From CAYNST01 sp964641175 (GTDB lineage Bacteria > Pseudomonadota > Gammaproteobacteria > Pseudomonadales > Cellvibrionaceae): DNA of 27,154 bases. The DNA lies in NCBI GenBank assembly GCA_964641175.1, contig CAZXLJ010000037.1:1-27154 (forward strand). The letters are read 5' to 3'. The position numbers and the translations under genes are program-made. Below are positions 14,855 through 23,988 of the stretch, one piece after another; the stretch's first letter is position 1; each line of letters starts with the position of its first letter. Below the pieces are notes generated by a model. It did not search any database. It worked only from the letters and a program-made list of their open reading frames with translations, and was not told the DNA's origin.

Positions 14855-17221
14855 GTGCGTAACCGGATGACGAATCAACGGATTACCATTCTGGCCATGG
14901 TGAAGGACCCCTCACTGGTTGACCAGATCAGACACTCGTTGCCCGCCAGCTATTGCATCAGCACTGTGCAGCATCCGATGGATGCCCTGAAACGCCTCAC
15001 CCCCGAGCAGACCATGCTCCTGATGCTCGACCTCGATGCAATCGAACCGGGAAGTCACACCGCACACCAGACACTGAGCCGGCAGGCGACTGCGGCGGGG
15101 ATTCCGGTGATATTTCTGGCAACCGCGCTCAACGAAGCCGAATTCTTTCTGCGGGATATGGAAGGTCCGGCCGACGTTCTGGTCAAACCGCTTGCGCCAC
15201 TGGAGTTGCGATTGCGCTGCGCCAATCTCGCCGCCCTCCGGGAAGCGCAGCATCAGAATATTCGCAGCAGTCTGGAGCTGCGCCGGCTGGCAGAGGAAGG
15301 TTCTTCCCGCCTTGCAGGCAGCGAGCACCGTTTCCGGCTGATGGTTGACAGTATCGAAGATTATGCGATGTTCATGGTGGATCTCACCGGCAGAATCACG
15401 AGTTGGAACCGAGGCGCCGAACGGCTGACCGGCTATTCGGAAGACGAAGCCCTCGGTCAGCATTTCTCCATACTGTACCCTCGAGAAGCGCTCGATGAGC
15501 AGCATGCCATGTATGAGCTTTCCACCGCTCGCCAGCGTGGACGCTATGAAGAAGAAGGCGTCCGGGTGCGCAAGGACGGCTCGATTTACCACGCCCAGAT
15601 CACCGTCTGGCGGGTTGATGACGAACATGGGCGCACCGTTGGCTTCGCGAAGATTACCCGGGATGTCACCGCCCGCAAGCAGGCTGAACAGGCCCTGCGT
15701 GAAAGCGAAGCCAAATTCCGCACCATCGCGGATGCCATGCCGCAAATGGTGTGGTCGACCCGGGCGGATGGTTTCCACGATTATTACAACGAACAGTGGT
15801 ACCAATTTACCGGTGTCCCCACCTCCAGTACCGACGGCGCCAGCTGGATCAACGTGTTCCACCCCAGCGACCAGCCACGCGCCGAACGGGCCTGGCAGAA
15901 CAGCCTGGCGACCGGTGAACCCTACGAAATCCAGTACCGGTTAAGACACCGGTCAGGCGAATACCGCTGGACGCTTGGCCGCGCGCTTCCGGTTCGCGAT
16001 GACAATGGCACCATAGTGCGCTGGATGGGTACCTGCACGGACATCCACAGTCAGAAACAGGCCGAGGAAACACTCCAGGACGCCGCCAAGCGCAAGGATG
16101 AATTTCTGGCCATGCTGGCGCACGAATTGCGTAATCCGCTTGCACCGATCTATAACAGCGCACAACTGATCAATCGCCTGCTCGGCACTGACCCCGAACT
16201 GCAGCATGCAATCAGTGTTATCGATCGCCAGGTCAAGCATATGTCACGGCTGATTGACGATCTGCTGGATGTCGCGCGTATCTCCCGGGGCAAGATTGCG
16301 CTGCGTACCGAAGAGATCGAGCTGGTGGAGATCTTGCGTCAGACTCTGGACGACTACCGGAACAATTTCCAGACCAAGGGCATTCAGCTGGAAGAGCATT
16401 TGACGCCTGACCCGGTGTGGATCCAGGGCGACCGCACCCGAATTGCCCAGGTAATCGGAAACCTGCTGCACAACTCCCTGAAATTTACCGAAAGTGGCGG
16501 AGTGGTGCGCCTGAGCTTGTCCCGGACTGAACGCGAACCCGGCGAAATTGAGCACGAACGCACCGAAATCGCGGTGATCACCATTGCCGATTCTGGCATC
16601 GGCATGGACCCGGTATTGCTTAACCGGCTGTTCGATCCATTCACCCAGGGAACACAAAGCCTCGCTCGAAGCCATGGCGGTCTGGGCCTGGGTCTCGCCC
16701 TTGTAAAGGGCTTTGTCGAATTGCATGGCGGCAGCATCCGCGCCGACAGCGAAGGCTTGGGCCTGGGCTCTGTGTTCACTATCGAATTCCCTTTAAGCCA
16801 CGCCCCCAGCCTAACTGAACGACCGGCGCGCCCGGCGATACGCAGACAAACCGATCAACCGCTTCACTTCGTGCTGATCGACGATAACCGGGACATGGTC
16901 GACACCCTGAAAGAGCTGCTGCAACTGCGCGGTCATGTGGTGGCGACCGCTTATGATGGCGAAGAAGGGCTTGCTGTTGTGCACGCCCGGTTACCCGATG
17001 TAATTATCTGCGACATAGGCCTGCCGGGCGCCCTGGACGGTTACGAAGTCGCGCGGATTTTGCGCTCCGACCCCCGTCTCGCTTCCAGCCTGCTGATCGC
17101 CCTTTCCGGCTACGGCCAGGAACAGGATCGCGTTAAAAGCATTGAATGTGGCTTCGACTTGCATATGCTCAAGCCCCTGGATCTGGATGAACTCGATCAG
17201 CTGCTCAGTGAAAGAAAATGA
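14855..17221 (+). CDS. Soluble hybrid sensor histidine kinase with N-terminal pseudo-receiver and C-terminal receiver
   Basis: This 788-residue signalling protein has no membrane helix. Domains in order are a receiver-like domain (about 9-128), PAS 1 (about 157-275), PAS 2 of the PAS_3 type (about 285-402), HisKA with LAMLAHELRNPLAPI (phosphoacceptor His423), HATPase (NLLHNSLKFT, DSGIGM, LFDPFTQGT, GGLGLGLAL) and a C-terminal receiver (about 670-786) with Asp676/Asp677, phospho-Asp720 and Lys773. The first receiver keeps the Asp of LMLDLD and the Lys of LVKPL, but has AMVKD where the acidic pair should be, so it may not be phosphorylated. The start is GTG at 14855. An ATG four codons later (14867) is equally possible, and neither has a strong ribosome site. 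It is the only plus-strand gene and converges on the oxidase cluster. Confidence 0.93.
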   Translation: MRNRMTNQRITILAMVKDPSLVDQIRHSLPASYCISTVQHPMDALKRLTPEQTMLLMLDLDAIEPGSHTAHQTLSRQATAAGIPVIFLATALNEAEFFLRDMEGPADVLVKPLAPLELRLRCANLAALREAQHQNIRSSLELRRLAEEGSSRLAGSEHRFRLMVDSIEDYAMFMVDLTGRITSWNRGAERLTGYSEDEALGQHFSILYPREALDEQHAMYELSTARQRGRYEEEGVRVRKDGSIYHAQITVWRVDDEHGRTVGFAKITRDVTARKQAEQALRESEAKFRTIADAMPQMVWSTRADGFHDYYNEQWYQFTGVPTSSTDGASWINVFHPSDQPRAERAWQNSLATGEPYEIQYRLRHRSGEYRWTLGRALPVRDDNGTIVRWMGTCTDIHSQKQAEETLQDAAKRKDEFLAMLAHELRNPLAPIYNSAQLINRLLGTDPELQHAISVIDRQVKHMSRLIDDLLDVARISRGKIALRTEEIELVEILRQTLDDYRNNFQTKGIQLEEHLTPDPVWIQGDRTRIAQVIGNLLHNSLKFTESGGVVRLSLSRTEREPGEIEHERTEIAVITIADSGIGMDPVLLNRLFDPFTQGTQSLARSHGGLGLGLALVKGFVELHGGSIRADSEGLGLGSVFTIEFPLSHAPSLTERPARPAIRRQTDQPLHFVLIDDNRDMVDTLKELLQLRGHVVATAYDGEEGLAVVHARLPDVIICDIGLPGALDGYEVARILRSDPRLASSLLIALSGYGQEQDRVKSIECGFDLHMLKPLDLDELDQLLSERK

Positions 17222-17260
17222 CGGGGCCGTGCTTCCCTTCGACTTCGAATTCCCTGTCCG

Positions 17261-18025
17261 CTACCAATTTTTTTTGGCCGGCTGAGCCTGCGAATGATGC
17301 TGGTGTGCAGGTGCGTCCCCGGGCGTTTTCGTAGCGTGATGCGAATGGTCGATCCCGGTGTGAAGAGCGTGGCGCCAAGCCATCCCGACCGTCCACAACC
17401 CGAAAGCGATGTAGGCCAGCGCCAGCAACCAGCGCCAGGGGCGACGCGTCAGCGGACCCCGCACCGAGGTCATCACCCAGCCGCCTGCAACCACGGCCGG
17501 TAGCGTGCCCATCCCGAATGCCAGCATGATCATGCCGCCGCGCAAGACGCTGTCCTGAACTGCAGCGTAGACCAGGGCAGAGTAGACCAGACCACAGGGC
17601 AGCCAGCCCCAGACAATTCCCAGCGCCAGTGTCTGCGGCAGGCTTGCGCCGGGGGTCAACCCTTTGGCCAGCGGCTTGACCCGCGCCCACAGTTTACTGC
17701 CAATGCCCTCAAAGTAGCGCAAACCGTACCACCAACCCCCGAGATATAGCCCCATGGCGCCAAGCATCAGCCCCGCCAGAGTGCGCGCAACGGGCCACTG
17801 GCTCGCAGGCATCAGCCCCGCGAGCGCCGCCGCGAGAATGCCGAAGATCGTATAGCTGATCACCCGTCCAAAGTTGTATGTCAGCGCCATTGTCAGTGCG
17901 CTCTGGCCTGCGTCAGGTTTCCGCAGGGCGAAAGCAGCCATGATCCCGCCGCACATGCCCAGACAGTGCGCCGAACCGAGCATCCCGAGCATGAAAGCGG
18001 CCAGTAAGGTCCCGCTAAAATCCAT
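17261..18025 (-). CDS. DsbD_2/TauE-SafE-like membrane protein of the cbb3 maturation cluster
   Basis: This 254-residue polytopic membrane protein (about six helices) begins with GSAHCLGMCGG, the cysteine motif typical of this DsbD-related family. A second helix has WGWLPCGLVYS. In Pseudomonas and many relatives a homologue follows ccoS. Proposed roles are copper or thiol handling during cytochrome oxidase assembly, but none is settled. The C-terminal tail is His-rich (HALHTGIDHSHHATK, AHQHHSQ), suggesting metal binding. The start ATG at 18025 shares one base with the ccoS stop (TGATG). An in-frame GTG one codon earlier is less likely. An A8 run on the coding strand lies just before the stop, so slippage would change only the last residues. 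Confidence 0.87.
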   Translation of the reverse strand: MDFSGTLLAAFMLGMLGSAHCLGMCGGIMAAFALRKPDAGQSALTMALTYNFGRVISYTIFGILAAALAGLMPASQWPVARTLAGLMLGAMGLYLGGWWYGLRYFEGIGSKLWARVKPLAKGLTPGASLPQTLALGIVWGWLPCGLVYSALVYAAVQDSVLRGGMIMLAFGMGTLPAVVAGGWVMTSVRGPLTRRPWRWLLALAYIAFGLWTVGMAWRHALHTGIDHSHHATKTPGDAPAHQHHSQAQPAKKNW

Positions 18026-18225
18026 CACGGATCCCTTTCCCCCTCTGCCGCTTGAGAAGACTCGGCGCCAGGCACCTCTGCCGGCATTTCATCGTCGAAC
18101 AGAATGCGCCGGCCTTCGGTATTCAGGTCATCATACTGGCCGGATTTCACTGCCCAGATAAAAAGCCGGGTGGCGATAACAACAAAAATGATGGCAATTG
18201 GGATCAATAGATAAAGAATCTCCAT
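18025..18225 (-). CDS. ccoS: cbb3 oxidase maturation protein CcoS
   Basis: CcoS is a small single-span inner-membrane protein needed for cofactor insertion into cbb3 oxidase. The 66 residues include an N-terminal helix (about 3-26). The family signature ATRLFIWAVKSGQYDDLNTEGRR is followed by ILFDDE, and the short charged tail is typical. GAGGGG lies just before the ATG. It follows ccoI after 93 bases and its stop overlaps the next start by one base. Confidence 0.95.
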   Translation of the reverse strand: MEILYLLIPIAIIFVVIATRLFIWAVKSGQYDDLNTEGRRILFDDEMPAEVPGAESSQAAEGERDP

Positions 18226-18318
18226 CAGTCGCCCCTCATGATTGGGTCCGCCTGGTCACCGCAGCCATAATTGATATTTCCGCATTAGATACGTCGGCCC
18301 GGCAAAGGAACGCAATGT

Positions 18319-20703
18319 TCAACCACTGAAGGACTGGATGCGCCGGGCATTGATCACTACGATCAGCGAACTGGCGGACATTCCAACTGCGGCAAGCCAC
18401 GGAGGTACCCACCCCACCACAGCAAAGGGCAAGGCAACGAGGTTATACGTGATCGCCCAGCCCAGGTTCTGCGCAATGATTGACCGCACTCGCCTGGCGA
18501 CTGACAGAAGCAGGGGCACCTGACGCAGGTCTTCATTCAGCAGGACACAGTCAGCTCGGGTTTGGGCCAGTTCGCTGGCCGATCCCATAGCCAGAGAGAC
18601 GTTGGCTGCGCTGAGGACGGGAACATCGTTGATCCCGTCACCCACCATCAGAATGACGTCGCCACCCGCCTGATAAAGACGCACCTGCGCCAATTTGTCT
18701 GCGGGCAACATGGACGCCTGCCACTGGCTGATTCCCAGGGTTGCAGCCGCTGAGCCCACATTCTCGGCGCGATCGCCACTGAGCAGGCTGACTTTCCGGC
18801 CAAGCTGTTGCAAGGTCGAAACACACTCGTTCGCGGCAGGTCGCAGCTGATCTGCCAGAGCAATCCAGCCCAGGGCGTGATCATCCGTCGCAAGCAATAA
18901 CCAGAGCCCCTCGTCCGGATATGCTGGCGATTGCTGCGGCGCGGCGAAAGTCGGCGTACCCAGCCGATAAGTTACGCCCGCCAGTTTCCCTGATACGCCC
19001 TCGCCCGGAAAGGCATGGCGATCGGTCAGATTCGGGGTGGCTGGTACCTGGCGGAAGGCCCGCGCGAGGGGGTGACTGCTGCCCTCCTCCAGCGCTGCTG
19101 CAATTGCCAGAATCTCGTCTTCGCCGAAGGCATCCAGAGCATACACAGACTGAATCCGGAATGCGCCCTGGGTCAGGGTTCCAGTTTTGTCGAATACTAC
19201 CCGGGTAACCCGTGCGAGCGTTTCGAGGGCCATAGGCCCGGTTATGAGCAAGCCACGATCGCGCAGCAGCAGATTGGCGGCGGCCGTCACCGTGGGCGTG
19301 GCCAGACCGAGTGCACAGGGGCAGGTGACCACGAGTACTGACAGGGTGATCCACAATGCCCGGTCCGGGTCATGAATTGACCAGTACACAAATACCGCCA
19401 GCGCGAGAGACAGGATCGCCGGACTGAAACGCCTGGCAATCCGGTCCGCCAGGGCGACCTGACTGGGGCGCGCCATTTCGGACTGCTCGATAAGACGTTC
19501 AATGGCCGCAATCTGAGTGTTTTCGGCAACGGCGGTCGCCAGGATCCGCAGGGGGGAGCCGCCGTTGTAACTGCCGGCGATCACCCGATCCCCCGGGCCC
19601 TTGGCGCAGGGCATGGACTCCCCTGTGATCAACGACTCGTCAGCTTCACTGCGCCCTTCTATGACACGACCGTCGCAGGGAAAAACAGCGCCGGCCGCCA
19701 CCAGAAGCCGGTCTTCCAGTTGGATGTCCGTTAGAGGAAGGGTACTGACCGAGCCATCGACGTTGATCCTCTGGGCCAACGAAGGCAGCAACTGCGCCCT
19801 CCCCGCCGCGGCCAGACAATTCTGATGGCGGATGCGCTTTTCGACGTAGCGTCCCAGAAGCAGGAAAAATGTGAACATGGCAACCGAATCAAAGTAGACA
19901 TCGCCCGTCTGGACGACAGTTGCATACACGCTGGCGCTGAAGGCCAGAATCAACGCCACTGAAACCGGAACATCCATGACCAGATGGCGCGCACGCAACG
20001 AATTCCAGGCTGCGCGGAAAAATGGTTGAGCACTGTAAAAAATGACCGGTGCGGTCAATACCAGACATACCCAGCGCAGCAGATTGCGAAACTCGGCGTC
20101 CATCCCCTGAATATCGCCCGCGTGCAAGCCGATGGAGACCATGCCGGCCTGCATCATGCCGATGCCGGCCACGCCCAGACGAATCAGATCCTGACGCCTT
20201 TCAGCGGCCCAACGGTCCCTTTGTGCCTGGGCTACCAGTGGCTGCGGCGCAAAACCGATAGCGGCAAGACGTTCAAATATCCGGCTGATCGGGACAATTT
20301 CCGGCATGAAATTGATGATAGCCTGCTGGTTCGACGCATTGACCCGCACCTGCTCCACACCCGGCAGTGATTCCAGTGTTTTTTCGATGAGCCAGATGCA
20401 CGCTGCACAGGTTATCCCGCTGACGAACAGGCGCGCCTGGGCGCGCCGCTGGTCCAGTCGCCGCACAAAATCCCGCTGGGCATCGTCGCGGTCATAAAGC
20501 AAAAAGTCCGCAGCGAGAGCCTCCGCCTTACGGCTTTCGTTCTCGCGGAAGCGGTAGAAATCGGCAAGTCCGGACTCGCTGATTGCGACAGCGACCGCCT
20601 GGCAGCCAATACAGCAAAAGCTGCGAGACGTGCCCTGGACGCAGGCAGCAAACACGGCGTCAGCCGGAAGCCCGCAATGAAAGCAAGGCACTACCGCATC
20701 CAC
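18319..20703 (-). CDS. ccoI: Copper-translocating P-type ATPase CcoI/FixI
   Basis: CcoI is the inner-membrane P1B ATPase that supplies copper for the CuB site of cbb3 oxidase. In 794 residues the order is as follows: a Cys-rich N-terminal zinc-finger-like segment (CFHCGLP, SFCCIGC); a metal-binding domain with TCAAC (Cys99, Cys102); membrane helices; TGES (360-363); the transport motif CPC (461-463) in VTCPCALGLATPT; phosphorylation site DKTGT (Asp505); SSHPLA; and GDGIND. This is a complete and active-looking set. The extended Cys-rich N-terminus is characteristic of the FixI/CopA2 branch. It starts three bases after ccoH. Confidence 0.95.
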   Translation of the reverse strand: MDAVVPCFHCGLPADAVFAACVQGTSRSFCCIGCQAVAVAISESGLADFYRFRENESRKAEALAADFLLYDRDDAQRDFVRRLDQRRAQARLFVSGITCAACIWLIEKTLESLPGVEQVRVNASNQQAIINFMPEIVPISRIFERLAAIGFAPQPLVAQAQRDRWAAERRQDLIRLGVAGIGMMQAGMVSIGLHAGDIQGMDAEFRNLLRWVCLVLTAPVIFYSAQPFFRAAWNSLRARHLVMDVPVSVALILAFSASVYATVVQTGDVYFDSVAMFTFFLLLGRYVEKRIRHQNCLAAAGRAQLLPSLAQRINVDGSVSTLPLTDIQLEDRLLVAAGAVFPCDGRVIEGRSEADESLITGESMPCAKGPGDRVIAGSYNGGSPLRILATAVAENTQIAAIERLIEQSEMARPSQVALADRIARRFSPAILSLALAVFVYWSIHDPDRALWITLSVLVVTCPCALGLATPTVTAAANLLLRDRGLLITGPMALETLARVTRVVFDKTGTLTQGAFRIQSVYALDAFGEDEILAIAAALEEGSSHPLARAFRQVPATPNLTDRHAFPGEGVSGKLAGVTYRLGTPTFAAPQQSPAYPDEGLWLLLATDDHALGWIALADQLRPAANECVSTLQQLGRKVSLLSGDRAENVGSAAATLGISQWQASMLPADKLAQVRLYQAGGDVILMVGDGINDVPVLSAANVSLAMGSASELAQTRADCVLLNEDLRQVPLLLSVARRVRSIIAQNLGWAITYNLVALPFAVVGWVPPWLAAVGMSASSLIVVINARRIQSFSG

Positions 20704-20706
20704 GAC

Positions 20707-21234
20707 TCAGAGCCTGCCCAATGTTCGGGACCCGAAAAGCGCCGATTGCGTCAGCGAGAAATCGATCTCCGTGCTGACGCGCCAAATCGCCTTGTCGGCT
20801 TCCCCCAGCCGGGAAAGAATCAGGTAACGCCGCCCGTTATAAATTCCAGCTGGCAGCGCTGCGCGGTAGACCGATGGTTCTACCGGTTTCAGCTTGATAC
20901 CCCGATCGCCGGTCGCCTCAGCCGGATGCGACAGGATCAGCTGCAACACTTCGCCCTGCACAGGCCTTTCGAAATGCACCTGGACAGTCATGGCGCCCAG
21001 ATCGAATTCAATTCGCCCGGCAACGCCGATGCGGGCCGCGTGCTTCTCCGCTTCAAAGCGGTGATTGATCAGGCGTCCCTGCTCGTAATAATCGTCATGA
21101 ACCCGATCATCGCTGCTAATGATGGCAATGCTCAGCAACGCCATCCCGAGAATGACTGCTGCGATCAGCGGTGCCATGACCAGCCAGAACCAAGGCTGGC
21201 GCCATGCAGAACTTGCCTTTCGATGGGTGCTCAC
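20707..21234 (-). CDS. ccoH: cbb3 oxidase assembly protein CcoH/FixH
   Basis: This is a 175-residue single-span protein with a membrane helix at about 15-41 and a periplasmic beta-rich domain. DDYYEQGRLINHRFEAEKHA after the helix and the order CcoG-CcoH-CcoI identify it as FixH/CcoH, which interacts with the oxidase during assembly. The start overlaps the ccoG end by four bases and the stop lies three bases before ccoI, so the three are one translational unit. Confidence 0.9.
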   Translation of the reverse strand: MSTHRKASSAWRQPWFWLVMAPLIAAVILGMALLSIAIISSDDRVHDDYYEQGRLINHRFEAEKHAARIGVAGRIEFDLGAMTVQVHFERPVQGEVLQLILSHPAEATGDRGIKLKPVEPSVYRAALPAGIYNGRRYLILSRLGEADKAIWRVSTEIDFSLTQSALFGSRTLGRL

Positions 21235-22691
21235 AATTTTGGTCCAATAAATGGTGATTTTTCCGACGCCCGGATGCCCGGATCTTCTACTGCCGTGACG
21301 ATAAATTCGACATTCGCCTTCTCGGTGTTGAACGTGTCCCGGGGAACCGACACACGTAGCGGAACGCTGAACACCTCCCCTGCCTCCACCATCACTTCCT
21401 GATTTCTCTCCAGGAAAAAATCGAACGATCCAGCGGTTTCAATTCTGAATACCCGATCTCTTGAATCCATATTATTGATCTTGATGGTATACACGTTCTG
21501 CAGGTGGTCGCCGCTCAGTCGGTACAGGCGCGCTCCGCGATCCCGAATAACGTCGATACTCAAGGGCTCCCTGCTGTAGATGGCATAAACAAATGCGGCG
21601 AACATCACGATCAGGATGGCGGTATAGCCAAACAGGCGGGGGCGCAGGAATCGGATCTTGCCGGTCTGCAACTCCTGTTCCGATGTGAAACGGATCAACC
21701 CCCTCGGGTAGTCCATCTTGTCCATCACCGAATTACAGGCATCGACGCATAGTCCGCAGTTGATGCATTCGAACTGGGAGCCGTCGCGAATGTCGATATC
21801 CACCGGACATACCTGTACACACCAGGAGCAGTCAATGCAGTCACCGAGTCCGCGGGCTTTGTAATCCTCATTGGGTTTGCGCGGCCCGCGCACTTCGCCG
21901 CGACCGGGATCGTAATAGACTGCAAGGGTGTCCCGGTCGTACATAACCGACTGGAAACGTGCGTACGGGCACATGTATTTGCACACCTGTTCGCGCATCC
22001 AGCCGGCATTCAGATACGTCATGCCGGTGAAAAACGAGGTCCAGAATACCGCCTGCGCTGGCGCTCCGAACTGCAACATGCCGGATTCCGACCGGTAGGG
22101 CATAAGCCCAGTCAACAGTTCACGCACCGGCATGAAATAGCCGATGAATGTGGCACCGGTAATGAATGCCACCAGCAGCCACAAGCCGTGCTTGCCGGAT
22201 TTGCGCAGCAGTTTTTCCACTGTCCACGGCTGTTTGTCCAGCTTGATGCGTCTGTTGCGGTCGCCTTCGCACACATGTTCTATCGCCATGAAAATCATCG
22301 TCCACACTGTCTGGGGACAGGTGAACCCGCACCAAACGCGACCGAAGAGCACAGTGACGGTAAATAACGCAAACGCGGCAATGATCAGCACCCAGGCCAG
22401 AAGCATAAAATCCTGCGGCCATAAAGTAATCCACAAAATATGGAACTGACGGGCGGGAAGGTCGAACAGGACAGCGGGCCGGCCGTCGATTATCAGCCAG
22501 GGGAGCAACAAATAACCCAGCACCAGGGGGATGCCGGTATACCGTCGAATATTCTGATAAAAACCCGTTATTTTCCGGGTATAGATTTTTGGATTGGCTG
22601 CGTACAAATCCACGTAACGGATTTGCGGCTTATCATCTGAAGGCGGCGCTTCAGCAGGACGTTTTGACACCTCACTCTCCAAAACCTGCAC
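21231..22691 (-). CDS. ccoG: Cytochrome c oxidase accessory protein CcoG (FixG/RdxA)
   Basis: CcoG is a membrane-bound iron-sulfur protein involved in cupric reduction during cbb3 biogenesis. In 486 residues it has membrane helices near 52-70, 88-115, 168-186 and 355-372. VWCGFTCPQTVW and CKYMCPYARFQ fall between them, and two 4Fe-4S ferredoxin-type motifs follow, at Cys285/288/291/295 (CIDCSWCVQVCP) and Cys309/312/315/319 (CINCGLCVDAC). A C-terminal immunoglobulin-like domain (about 385-486) completes the family architecture. It lies 91 bases after ccoP. No FNR-type box was seen in that gap, so it may depend on the upstream promoter. Confidence 0.95.
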   Translation of the reverse strand: MQVLESEVSKRPAEAPPSDDKPQIRYVDLYAANPKIYTRKITGFYQNIRRYTGIPLVLGYLLLPWLIIDGRPAVLFDLPARQFHILWITLWPQDFMLLAWVLIIAAFALFTVTVLFGRVWCGFTCPQTVWTMIFMAIEHVCEGDRNRRIKLDKQPWTVEKLLRKSGKHGLWLLVAFITGATFIGYFMPVRELLTGLMPYRSESGMLQFGAPAQAVFWTSFFTGMTYLNAGWMREQVCKYMCPYARFQSVMYDRDTLAVYYDPGRGEVRGPRKPNEDYKARGLGDCIDCSWCVQVCPVDIDIRDGSQFECINCGLCVDACNSVMDKMDYPRGLIRFTSEQELQTGKIRFLRPRLFGYTAILIVMFAAFVYAIYSREPLSIDVIRDRGARLYRLSGDHLQNVYTIKINNMDSRDRVFRIETAGSFDFFLERNQEVMVEAGEVFSVPLRVSVPRDTFNTEKANVEFIVTAVEDPGIRASEKSPFIGPKL

Positions 22692-22782
22692 GCCGCCAGT
22701 AACGCCATGCAGCCAGTAACTTTAAAACACAATTTCCAGAACCACAGATTCCGGACTCGTTCAATGACCTGATCTGGTCTCC

Positions 22783-23682
22783 TTATTTTTCCTCATAAGA
22801 CAAATTGTAGACATAGGCTGCCAGCAGGTGGATTTTCTCTGGCTGCAACTGCTCTTGCTGCGCCGGCATGACATTGGCGCGGCCGTTGCGGATGGCATAG
22901 GCGACCGATTCTCGCGAACCTTCGTACAGCCAGATATCGTCGGTGAGATTGGGTGCTCCAATCAGTTGGTTACCGGCCCCGTCGGCCCCGTGGCAAGCAG
23001 CGCAGTTCTGGCCGAATAACGTTTCTGCCTTCGCCGCCAGCGTGGCGTCATGCGCCTGCTTTGACAACATCAGAACATATTCGGTCAATGCCTCGACATT
23101 CGATTCGCCCACAATGGCTCCCCAGCCCGGCATATTGCCGTTGCGGCCATGCGCAATAGTTTCCTTGATCTGTTGTGGCTCACCACCATAAAGCCAATCA
23201 TTATCGGTTAAATCCGGAAAACCATAATTGCCGCCCCCGTCCGCGCCATGACAGACCGCGCAGTTGTTCGCAAACAGACGCACTCCCATTTTCATGGCGC
23301 CATCGTCGTAGATCAGTTCTTCGATGGGGGTTTCCAGGTACTGGCTGAATACTTCCGCATGGTCTTCGCGCGCTTTTTGCTGATCGCTTTCCAGCTCGTT
23401 CAGTGACGTCCAGCCACCCACACCGCGAAAGCTTCCCAAGCCGGGGTAATAAACAAGATATACGACGCTGAAAACCAAAGTCAGAACAAACAGGTTGAAC
23501 CACCAGCGCGGCAACGGGTTGTCGTATTCTTCAATGCCGTCATAGACGTGACCTGTGGTTCTGTTTTCCGGATCCTGATCATCCCGCACCGCCACTTTCC
23601 GGTTTGCCAGCAGCACCCAGGTGATCAGTGCCAGACAGATGACCGTCAGTGAGATGATCCAGAAACTCCAAAAATTACTCAT
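22783..23682 (-). CDS. ccoP: cbb3-type cytochrome c oxidase subunit III (CcoP)
   Basis: CcoP is the di-heme c subunit that takes electrons from soluble cytochrome c and passes them to CcoO. The 299-residue protein has two N-terminal membrane helices (about 7-27 and 61-79) and two cytochrome c domains, with CAVCH at 141-145 and CAACH at 227-231. Likely axial methionines are Met184 (GNMPGW) and Met272 (NVMPAQ). The two-helix N-terminus is the form in which an N-terminal extra span is present, as in Pseudomonas. It lies 68 bases after ccoQ. Confidence 0.96.
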   Translation of the reverse strand: MSNFWSFWIISLTVICLALITWVLLANRKVAVRDDQDPENRTTGHVYDGIEEYDNPLPRWWFNLFVLTLVFSVVYLVYYPGLGSFRGVGGWTSLNELESDQQKAREDHAEVFSQYLETPIEELIYDDGAMKMGVRLFANNCAVCHGADGGGNYGFPDLTDNDWLYGGEPQQIKETIAHGRNGNMPGWGAIVGESNVEALTEYVLMLSKQAHDATLAAKAETLFGQNCAACHGADGAGNQLIGAPNLTDDIWLYEGSRESVAYAIRNGRANVMPAQQEQLQPEKIHLLAAYVYNLSYEEK

Positions 23683-23750
23683 AGTTGTACCCTGTCATTG
23701 CGCATACGGCGGGTCAGTCTTTCAATATCTGGTTGACCGGTCAGTCCGAT

Positions 23751-23984
23751 CTATTCCGCTGGCCGATCCTTACCACCGGCAGTCGAGCCTTTTTCGGTAC
23801 CGGGGTCCGGCTTTCGGCCGGTGTGCTGTTGGGCATGCTGGTGCTGCTCTTCGTCGGCAAACGGCAGCTGCGCATCTTCTTCAAACCGCGTGCGCCGTTT
23901 GGGAGAAAAAGCCCACCAGCAAATGCCGAAAAAGGCGAGCATCACAAGAATGGTAGAAATACCGCGCCAGTCGTTGATGTCCAT
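23751..23984 (-). CDS. ccoQ: cbb3-type oxidase subunit CcoQ/FixQ
   Basis: This is a 77-residue single-span subunit that stabilises the cbb3 complex. MDINDWRGISTILVMLAFFG followed by ICWWAFSPKRRTRFEEDA is a clear CcoQ helix and post-helix signature. The tail is polar and longer than usual, with His/Gln-rich EEQHQHAQQHTG. It starts four bases after ccoO. Confidence 0.93.
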   Translation of the reverse strand: MDINDWRGISTILVMLAFFGICWWAFSPKRRTRFEEDAQLPFADEEQHQHAQQHTGRKPDPGTEKGSTAGGKDRPAE

Positions 23985-23988
23985 GCTG

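Noticed and set aside
14912..15862. 316-codon minus-strand frame within the hybrid kinase
   Set aside because: It is antisense to well-conserved receiver and PAS domains and shows no domain of its own.
17268..17275. A8 run on the coding strand at the end of the TauE-like gene as a phase-variation site
   Set aside because: A shift there changes only the last few residues of a polar tail, so an on/off effect is unlikely.
17205..17690. 161-codon minus-strand frame overlapping the TauE-like gene
   Set aside because: It is a frame-shifted shadow of the DsbD_2-type protein, whose helices and cysteine motif are intact in the chosen frame.
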